Part shown: piece by piece, positions 55,381 through 64,000 of the stretch
How the letters are laid out: each line of letters starts with the position of its first letter
Position numbering within the stretch: the stretch's first letter is position 1
Source: Marsupella aquatica
Lineage: Eukaryota; Marchantiophyta
DNA length: 64,000 bases
Assembly (NCBI GenBank): GCA_973895155.1
Contig: OZ316892.1
Coordinates: 18,476,001 to 18,540,000, forward strand
Reading direction: 5' to 3'
Translations under genes and position numbers: made by a program
The notes under the pieces: generated by a model
Told to the model about the DNA's origin: nothing
What the model saw: the letters and a program-made list of their open reading frames with translations, nothing else
Database searches by the model: none

Positions 55381-58300
55381 GACTGGTTCGAGTGACCTTT
55401 TGGAGTATGTGCATAGGGAGACATACTGCTGAGCTACCACTTCAGAGATTTTGCCTGACAAGAAATATGAATAGACAAACCGAGCAATTAAATCATGAAT
55501 TCGGATACACTCAGCAAAGGAATGAACCTCGAGCCACTAGTCGATAAATTTCGCAATCTCGGCTTATCGAGTTTGGAACATTTGTTTGAATGTATGTGAT
55601 CTCGAGCATAGGAGGCCTTTGGAAAAGCACCCAAGCAAGCACCCAAGCAAAACATTTGGGACGTGCACGAGTGATCGGGTGTCCAGTTTAGGAGATCGAT
55701 TATTTCACACAATACAAGTAGCTGCAAGGAAGCGTGGATTTCAACATACCATTAATAAGACATTGCTTGACAATGTAGGACGTGGGAGAGGGTATGAAAT
55801 TGCAAACTGTTGGTCAATTTTGCTTCTAATTAAAGCCATGAGAATGGGATGGGAGCACTCTGGAAGTCAATTGCGACACTTTAGCATGGATCACTTATGC
55901 CTCCATGTTTCCAAAACACCCAGATAGGCCACAGCAACAACCCTTTCCTGCTTAGATGATACATATTACAAGAAAGAGTGAAATGTGACTGAAGTCAAGG
56001 TAGTCTTGGAAATCCATAGCTCTTTGAATTTTCAGTGAAGGACGCATATATTAGACTAGTTGGAAAGATCTTTGCAACAACTAATCCAAGAATAGCCAAT
56101 TCCCCTGCATATCAATGGAGAAATTAAAAGTCAAAACTTGCTAATAGAAAGCTTTTGGAAGATTGAAGGAAGAATGGACAGGGATTGAGTGCACTCATAA
56201 TCTTGAAATTTGAAAGGGGAAAAGTGGCTGATTAGAAGCTTTCAGAATGGGGAAAAGTGTAGAGTGAGTTTGGGAGTGAGTGACAAGCTAGTTTTGAAAA
56301 ATGCATAGATCTCTCCCGGGATCTCTCCATTACAACTATAATAAGGGATCCCGCATTTTTTCGTCCTTTGTCACAGTATAAAACAGCTCCTAAGTGTAAA
56401 AGATCCACAACTATTGGATTCAATTAGTTGTTTACCCCGACCATTGATAGAAGAAATATGCACCCCTGGCACATATGTGCTTCCCGCTGCCCCATAAATG
56501 CCCTGGCCCAACTCCCTATGGGTCGGCCTTCTTTGCACAGTGCAACCCACTGGCTTAGGGCTCGTTTTTAATGAAAGCCAAACCTGGGTGATCTATCCTT
56601 GATCAGAATGAAGCTTGTGTGAAACTAAGTGGAGGTCTGAACCGACTGATGTTGAAAAATCAGCGGATGAGTTGTGGTTAGGGGTGGAATGCCACTCAAA
56701 CCCAGAGCTAGCTTGTTCTCCCCAAAATGTGTTAGGGAGCAGCAGTTGACTGGACTATCTAGGGTAGCACTGTTTTGTTGAATGACAACATTACTTGTTG
56801 GAAGATCTTTCATATAAGGGAATATACCTTGGATTTGTTGCAAGCACTTGGGAATGATCTTTAATAAGGGATTTGGTATATTTACCTTATATAAAACCTG
56901 CCTTCAGATATTTGCATGCATGGATTGACGTATCTATTTTCTAATTTTTCAAACGGGCTAAGTGGGTACAACACAGCATCTAGCCATGGAGGTTGGAGAG
57001 GATAAGATTGGAATTCTGCCATTACTGTCTCATACTGTACTGCCAATTGGGAAATGAATGGACCTTGGAATGGACTTCTCTTATCTTCTCTCCTTTGATG
57101 AGAATTGAGAAGCAAGGTTTGATTTATATATTGTGATGCATTCATGTGAGCAGTTTAATTATGGACCCCCATTAGAGGTCCTTTCCAAAATTCCTGGCTC
57201 CACAGTGCGCCACATCATCATGGCATGCCACAAACAGGAAGGGACTTGTTTTGGGATAAAATTAACTTCTACATTCGTGTTTGTGGCAACTTTGCTGTAA
57301 AAACTAGGACGCCATGCCGTAAAAATGAATGTAAAAAAATTGACATGCAAATCAAAAGATAAAAAGATTGAGGTAAACTGCTCCCAATAATGGTTTTATT
57401 TCCATTTTGATTTCATTCAATACATAAAATTTTCCTGAAAATAATTTTTGATTTGACATTGTTGAGTCAAATCATAATAAAAACTCACGTATAATATGGC
57501 GTTGGAAAGATCTTGAAGAGACGGTTGTGATGAGCTCAGAATTGTCACCATTCGATAAGAATTGAGTAAATAATTTGAAAAATAGATTTTACCCGTGATT
57601 TTGTAATCTCTAATGTGAATAGAAATTTTTGTTGTACAACCCCTAAAATGTTGACCCCTTCCATGAGAATGAACCTAAAATTGATAGATTTTATTGAGTA
57701 CTAAGGAGATTATGAATTTTAGAATTTCTTTAGTTGCTTAATGAACTTAACATTGATAGATTTAGTTAAGTTCTGAGGAGATTATAAGTTTCCAATGTTC
57801 TCTAGCTTTGATTAAGATTATGCAAGGTAAGTGATTTGATGACAACAATGACTTCTCTCTCTTTGTCTATCTGCATGTAAGAATTGAAAAGTGATTACTT
57901 TCGATGCAACCTGAATACATCCAGCATCCCTTCGATAACGTGGAGGAAATCAACAAACACCGTTTTGCTGAAGTGGGCAATTAAGCTGCCCACACATTAA
58001 ACAGTAGTTCACATTGCAGCTTGTTTTGTGATTGATGTTAATTATGGTTGTCTTGGTAAGTTTGGCAATTGTTTCAAGTGTCAAACCTTGACTTGTCCAT
58101 TTTTGAAATTTTTTCTTAAGATCTGGAAGTCCATCTAGGCTTGGAGGTCCATCTAGGCTTTCTAGATAAGTGTCTCTAAAATAACATGGGGGTTGATGAT
58201 GTAGATTAATGATGGATAGTTGAATGTGACGTTAGGTAAATAAGTGTTTGATGAGATAAACTATTAAAACGTATGTGGTGGACTTAAGAACAAATCTTTG

Positions 58301-59559
58301 CTTTTTGTACTGGTCAGCAGAGCATTGTGTTTCCATGTAAGATTTATGCCTAAGTTTGCCTGGTCGGGGCCACACAGCGGCTGTTTGATGGGGCCTTGGT
58401 CTGGACTATGGATTACAAGTTGGCAACTTACATTTTTTACTCCATACTTTGGTCTTTGCGCTTTGAGGTGGACTACCTCACAAGTTATAGCTTAATATCT
58501 CAAGCATAAAGCAGATTATCAGGAAACCTTTATGTTTGTCTTAGTTTATACACTGTAGGGGCAACCATTTTCGCTAATTTTGGGAGAGGATTGTGAGTGG
58601 TAACTTCTCCCCGTTGATGAGAAGTAGTTTCCAGTTTCTAGTACAGTCTACTGTGTCTAAGAGCAGGTTCCCCAGACAACACCCCAAGCCTGCACTTATC
58701 CATAGTATGCACTAATATGTTATAAGTGCATGAGATATGCTTTATGCACTTTGTCATATTTGACAATTTTGCAACAAAACAACAAGGAATGTTACATGTA
58801 TCGTGTAGACATAGAGGTATTTTCGGAAACATTTTGTATGGAGAATTACCCTCCTTATAACCATGAATGTACTCCTCTTTATTTTCAATGAAATTGTCCT
58901 AAGTATTGTACCTTTAAAATCACTTCATTTAATCTATATCCTCTCATCTATCTATTCCAATGTGCAACTCTTCATGGCTCCAAATAGTTCAATAAAACAA
59001 GCTTACATAACCAAGGGGTCTTCAAACTAATTTAAACTTGGGACTGGTTGGAAGCCCTGGCCTGAGGTACTGCCATTCAATGCTAGCTGCCCATATATTG
59101 TGGACAGAAAGTGAAGACCCATGTGTATATCTTCACATTTCTGAATGATGCCTACAGTGTGCGCGCAGACCCAGATATGTGCAGAGTTTGCTCTACAGTA
59201 GTTGTCCCAACAATCATAGCCAGCCCAACATCAGTAGTCTTCTCTGTGGCAACATAGGTTCCAAGAAGTTCAAACCCTAGTTCAAGCTTCATCTGATGAC
59301 CAGGTCTTGCACAAACCCTGATCTCAAAGTAAGGTTCACCAAAACTTTTGTACACAAAAGATTTGACACTTGGAAAAATTGGAGGTCACTCTCTTAAACA
59401 CCTACATGCAATCAGATAAGTGTGGGACCCTATGGAAAGTAATCACAAATTTCCCACAACCATGTAGGAGTGTGACCCAAGGGGTTGTCATATGTGAGTC
59501 TCCCAGGAACCATCAACTGTCCACGTGCCTTAAGTGTACTGTCCATAACTACATTCTTT

Positions 59560-59990
59560 GGTTATGTGCAGACCAGGAATATTGTAGTCCCCCAAAGTAA
59601 TAGCAATCATCTTTGTAAATGCACCAACAAATTCAAACTTTAAAACTGTGGTTTTGACTATCACTAAACATCAAATATGTAGGTGCATTTCTGTCTACAA
59701 GTGTAGAGTCATATGCCCTTATCAATGGCGGACAAATACATTCAGAGTATTTACATACTGATAAGTTTCATGCACTTGTCCAGCTGAATTATGCCCTATG
59801 AGGGCTTGGGGTATTAGGAGTCCACTGTGTGTGATCTTCAAATACATATGGGGAAGTGCATGAGCAATTTCCCATGCACTTATTAGGTTGTGGAGACGGT
59901 GCCCATATGGAGAAATGCTTGAATGATATACCGGGCACTTATAATATAGTGTATATAGTAAATAAGTGTAAGGCTTAGGGTCAGTTCTTT
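59560..59990. repeat. Dispersed repeat, copy B
   Basis: This copy is collinear with 29880-30290 over about 400 bases (TTGTAGTCCCC, AGGAGTCCA, CCCATGCACTTATT, CATATGGAGAA). The copies are well diverged, so the family is old. Confidence 0.55.
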
Positions 59991-60231
59991 TTGTAGTGGT
60001 GAAAATTGGACACAGTAGATTTCACCAAGAGGCTTGGTCACTTTTTACCCCGCTTTTGGCAAAAAGTGGCTCGGTATTTCAGCAGGAGGCTTGGTCACTT
60101 TTGGCAAGAACTAGCTTGGTGTTTGTTGCTCCATCGCCCAGTTTCCCTCCTAGCTAGAGACCCCATCTTTGGGGGATCTGAAAGTCAGAACAAAGAAAAT
60201 TAGATAAAGAGTATACTTCACAGCTTCTCTT

Positions 60232-60392
60232 GAGACATATACTTAATGGACCCCTAAAATGAAAAGTGTTACTTGATGGGTAGCATGAGTGATCCAGACC
60301 CTTGTTAGACTTTAAATCAATGAACTCAAAAACTCACGAAGTCCATAAAGTAACACTTTTCATTTAGGGGTCCATCAAGTATATCTCTCATT
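60232..60392. mobile_element. MITE with 40-bp TIRs and 7-bp target duplication
   Basis: The left end GAGACATATACTT...AAAAGTGTTACT and the right end AGTAACACTTTT...AAGTATATCTCTC are inverted copies over about 40 bases with only a few mismatches. TTCTCTT flanks both sides (60225-60231 and 60393-60399). The 161-bp element has no coding capacity. A related segment near 60750 lacks the element, giving a natural empty-site comparison. Confidence 0.7.
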
Positions 60393-61769
60393 TTCTCTTT
60401 CACACAAAGTGAAATCAGTCACCCAGGCCAAAAATAAAAACCTGCAAAAATAAAGTTGCTTGGGTGGGCGCAGTGTTTTTTTAGTGGCAATAACTCCTTA
60501 GATTCCACCTCCACAAAAAGTTTTTGTCACTTTTGGCAAACATTTGCTAGGTTTTCTGTGTCTTATCCAGTTTTACACAGTCACAGGCCCTATCAGCCAG
60601 AGTCTGACGGGTCATTTTTATATAAAGGGAGATTTTTTACACCCAGTCACAGGCCCTATTAACCAGAATCTAAAGGTCCCCTTAAATCTAGGGAGATCTA
60701 ACAGCCCAAAAATAATTCAGGAAAATCACATAAAGAATATACTAGCGTCTTCTCCTTCACACACTGACATTCGCCACGCTGGCAAAAAAGGGAAAACCTT
60801 AAAACAACCTTAAAGATTGCAGAAGGGGAAAGTCAACCAAGGAGCCTGCACTTAGACACGTTAGACAGTAAGAACCTTACTCAGATTTGGGTTCGGGCAA
60901 ACTTTTGAGCTTCTTCTCTTCGCTTCTCATCAAATTCATCACATGCCGTTCTTGGACCCAATCATTCTACTACTGAGTGCACTGTGGATGTGGATGACGC
61001 TCTACTCTTTTTGTTTGTTCCCAATTCTTCTGGTTTCAGTTGTAACCAGCTCTCATCAATCGTCACTCTCCTGGACACTCGAGAGAAAGGAGAACCCTCC
61101 CCCCACAGCTGACGAGGCACGGAATCACTATCCTCCCCTGAAAATCTGGGAGGCACGGAATCGATATCCCTCCCTGAAAATCGGTGGGTGCTCCGTTTTT
61201 TGAGTCTGTGAGTGGAGAAAAGCGACACACTTTTGAAATTGCTAGAATCGCTTGATCGATTCCTCTCTTCAGTTTTGATGAAATACTCTCTTTTTCTCGG
61301 CTCAACGGGAGATTGCGTGTAACATCTCAAGGCCGTCTGACCTTTTGGCCATGTCATATCCATACCCTGCTTGTCAATCAATACCTCCGGACGACGGAAT
61401 TCCACAAGCTGGGCATTGTTGCCGCATTCATACCATGTGATTGGAAGTCAGGTGCTGACACTTTGATAAGGACCATTCTTCCCTCTGTTCTGGGAACTTG
61501 TTGATTCATTCTGGAATTGAAAGAGTGCAGAGCCACAGGTTTCTTGTTGTGATTGTACGAGGAGGGGCCATTGGACTGGGATTTTTGTCGCCGCCCACAT
61601 TTCTGACAATTGTCTCGGGGACCCGTTCGCTGCTTTCCGGATCCTCTGTATCTCTGTCTTTCCGCATTGAACAGAGTCCTCATTTCGTACAGGAAGGTGG
61701 CGGAAACAGATCTCGGCCCACCAATTGGTCTCCACCGTCCTAAGGATTGGGAGTCGAATTGGGAGCTGA

Positions 61770-63843
61770 ATGGAAGCGTTCTCCCTGGAAATGGTCTCTG
61801 CTCTTCAATCTCCTGGGGGCAACATTGTTCGAGGATTGCAAATGAGAGTCTACCCGTCACCCAATTCTTCTCGAGTAGTTTATCCTCTTAGGGTGATATC
61901 CAATTCCTGGAGAAGTCGGAGCTTCGGCTTAGTCAGAGCTCAAGCTCTTCCTCCAGCCGGTGGACCCACGAATCGCGTTGCTGCAGCCTCTGTGCGCACT
62001 GTTGAGGCTCCGGCCAAGTTCGTTGGGGCTCCTGCTAAGTCCCTGAATGGAGACACCGGGGAAATGGAGCTGATGCATCCTGCACCAGAAAATGTGCAGA
62101 CCAGCCAACTCGTACTTATGCGCCATGGTGAGTGTTTATTCTGTAGATGCGTCACATGTCATTCGGGACGTGCATCATTTGACCGTTGCATCGACCTCCT
62201 TCAATGCTTGACTGTCAGATTTCCAACTATGACGGTGGGATGTGGAAGAAAGGGTCTCACATTTGGACATTAAGAAAGCATACATGGCATTGGGATGAAC
62301 ATAATGCAAGTAGTAGGGTAGAACCGGACCACTTCTTTGACTTAACTGGACAATAAAGTGAGGTAATTTCAGAAAATCTACTTCGAAAGTGAATTGGAGA
62401 ATTTCGGTTGCCTTCAGACTTAAAGAACAAAGTAAGGATTGGTCATTTACAGCATATAATGTTGATTGTAAAAATTCAGATATCGACTCTAGACAGGGAG
62501 GGATGCACTTGTGAAGCTTGTAATTTATTAGATTTGAGGAAACAGTTTGAGTTTTTAATGTTACCATCTTTTCATGCAGGGGAGAGTATGTGGAACGACC
62601 TGAAGTTGTTTACAGGGTACGCAAATCTCTTTCATAGGGCGTTCATTTTGGTTTCAGATGTCAAAGGTTCATGTGAGATTTCATCATCTCCATGCCTAAG
62701 TAAATGTTGATCTTAAAAGGAGTAAAACGAGAGTTTTGGTAGTGCTTACTCAGTAGAAGAAGAAGATTAGCAACCATTATTTGTATCACTGGCTTATTGC
62801 TCGTTTGCTCGATGTTCACCATCTGAATAGGTTTCGAGAGTTGATAAAAGGCTTTGGATATAATGCAGTGCTCACATGATGTAACTTATTACTCTAGGCG
62901 AAGATGATGATCTACAGTAGATCTGACCGTTATAACTCGGCTGTTGATTTTGCAGGGACGTGGATATCCCTTTGACGGAGAAAGGAGTAATGGAGGCGCT
63001 AGCAGGAGGGAAAGCCGTCCGTGAGATTGACTTTGACATCATTTTCACAAGTCGTCTAGTTCGATCTAAGCAAACGGCTCTTATTGCCATGACTCAGGTT
63101 TGCAATCCTATCAAATGTTTACCTTAGCTCTCTGCAAGTTATTGTGATCCGCTGTACCTTTGGATCTTTGCGCTTGGTCAAGCTCTGAATTGTGAACGAG
63201 ATGAAGGGCTATCCCTACATGGACTGTAATGTCACGAGATGGAGCGAATATATTTTGAATCAGATGGTCTTTGTGGTGGGACAGTATTCTCGGCACGTTT
63301 ATCGTTGAGATAATTAACAAAACTTAGGGTTTGCCTTTAAGTAAAACGATTGCATTCTCTTTGTCTATCGACGTGCCGGCTTTCTAGTGTCTTGATGATT
63401 CAAACAGGGAGACTTATTCAGTTTTCGAAATGGATGCAGAACCAGTTCAAACGAGTGCCAGTTCTTGTGAGGGGAGGGTACTATGGAAATGGGAAAACTG
63501 GAGATGCAAACCGGTTGAGATTACGTGATGCAGCGGCAAATGCTTTAGAGCATGCATCCTGTCGGATGGTTCCAGTGTATGCAGACCCTGCTCTAAATGA
63601 GCGTTGCTATGGTGATCTGCAGGTCTGTTTTGCAATTTGCATGGATCATTCAAAGAAAATCTTCTTTAAAAGTCAGCACGTAGCCCATCCCTTGGCCGGA
63701 ACGAGTACTGATGCATTGTAAGTTCTGAATTCTTTCTGCAGGGCCTGAGTAAAGAAGCAGCTGTCAAAGAATTTGGGTCAGATGTTGTGCGCAAGTGGCG
63801 CAGGAGTCATGATACTAGGCCACCCAATGGAGAAAGTTTGGAG
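61770..63843 (+). CDS. 2,3-bisphosphoglycerate-dependent phosphoglycerate mutase, partial
   Basis: Five exons are in the window: 61770-62127, 62580-62616, 62956-63097, 63440-63622 and 63742-63843. All are GT-AG and in frame, giving 274 residues so far; the 3' end lies beyond the window. The first about 110 residues are rich in Ser, Arg, Ala and Val with few acids, which suggests a plastid transit peptide. The catalytic core starts at LVLMRHGES, with the phospho-accepting His at about 119, then LFTG...PLTEKGV, TSRLVRSKQTA and LNERCYGDLQG with Glu at about 233. The enzyme interconverts 3- and 2-phosphoglycerate by a phospho-histidine. The small second exon (37 nt) carries the Glu-Ser of the RHGES motif. 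The first ATG at 61770 is chosen; ATG at 61791 is a possible alternative. Confidence 0.88.
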
Positions 63844-64000
63844 GTACGTTTTGAGAATAAGTTTTTGCTTTGTCTGTGGTGAGATCGTTTCTTAAAGAGT
63901 CTAATTGAGCTCAGTTCTTTTCATGCTGTGGGACTAGCCAGGGAACCCGCATTGCAATAATAACCTTTTGCGTTGGACGGTAGTTTAAGAGACAGCATGT

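Larger units (their letters stand above)
50017..61769. other. Spacer of 11.7 kb between expansin and PGM genes
   Basis: No convincing gene; the longest frames are about 110-150 codons without domains. Contents are three diverged repeats just after the expansin stop (50127-50410), a 97-base duplication (52934-53110), an 81-83-base triplication (54051-54291), a 72-base duplication (55235-55380), a dispersed repeat (59560-59990), a MITE (60232-60392) sitting in a partly duplicated segment (59990-60800), and the PGM promoter region. The stretch from 57.3 to 58.2 kb is AT-rich. Confidence 0.5.

Noticed and set aside
61378-61860. Minus-strand frame of 160 codons overlapping the PGM first exon.
   Set aside because: It is antisense to a well-supported exon and shows only an isolated CQKC pair, not a domain.

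Overview
The window is nuclear DNA of a eukaryote, most likely a streptophyte plant (a non-seed land plant or a charophyte-grade alga). The reasons are an alpha-expansin gene, a plastid-style phosphoglycerate mutase with a Ser/Arg-rich leader, plant-type OPT and SEN1/MAA3-like genes, long GT-AG introns, and wide repeat-rich spacers holding LTR, LINE, SINE and MITE sequences. I cannot name the species from sequence alone.

Host genes: (1) 551-3276 (+), an ankyrin-repeat protein with a GPCR-chaperone (ANKRD13-like) domain, two exons. (2) 10654-18673 (-), a SEN1/MAA3-like superfamily 1 RNA/DNA helicase that I could assemble in frame from 12 exons (1304 aa). Three of its exons are microexons of 20, 16 and 14 nt that carry the Walker A loop and the DEAAQ Walker B box. 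(3) 21768-28848 (-), an oligopeptide transporter (OPT) of 12 exons and 746 aa. (4) 49249-50016 (+), an intronless, divergent alpha-expansin with a TATA box. (5) 61770 to beyond 63843 (+), a 2,3-bisphosphoglycerate-dependent phosphoglycerate mutase; five exons are in the window and the 3' end is missing. These look like unrelated housekeeping and cell-wall genes rather than a functional cluster.

Mobile DNA: about 30.9-40.5 kb (-) is a Ty3/gypsy-class LTR retrotransposon with an unusual cargo. Its order is gag (two CCHC knuckles), aspartic protease, a complete-looking C5-cytosine DNA methyltransferase domain, reverse transcriptase, RNase H, integrase, and a C-terminal PHD finger. It has several lesions or recoding sites: an amber codon at the end of gag, a G7 run, a frame change between RT and RNase H, and an amber codon inside the PHD finger. 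A likely LTR end and primer-binding site are visible upstream of gag, but no matching 3' LTR was found. At 45725-46948 lies a 5'-truncated LINE with a 15-bp target-site duplication. A tRNA-derived SINE, a solo-LTR candidate, two TIR-bearing MITE-like elements, a 450-bp foldback and many short tandem duplications fill the spacers.

The best candidate for an unusual system is the methyltransferase plus PHD retrotransposon, a mobile element that appears to carry both a DNA-methylation writer and a chromatin-reader module. The microexon-encoded ATP-binding site of the helicase is the second highlight.
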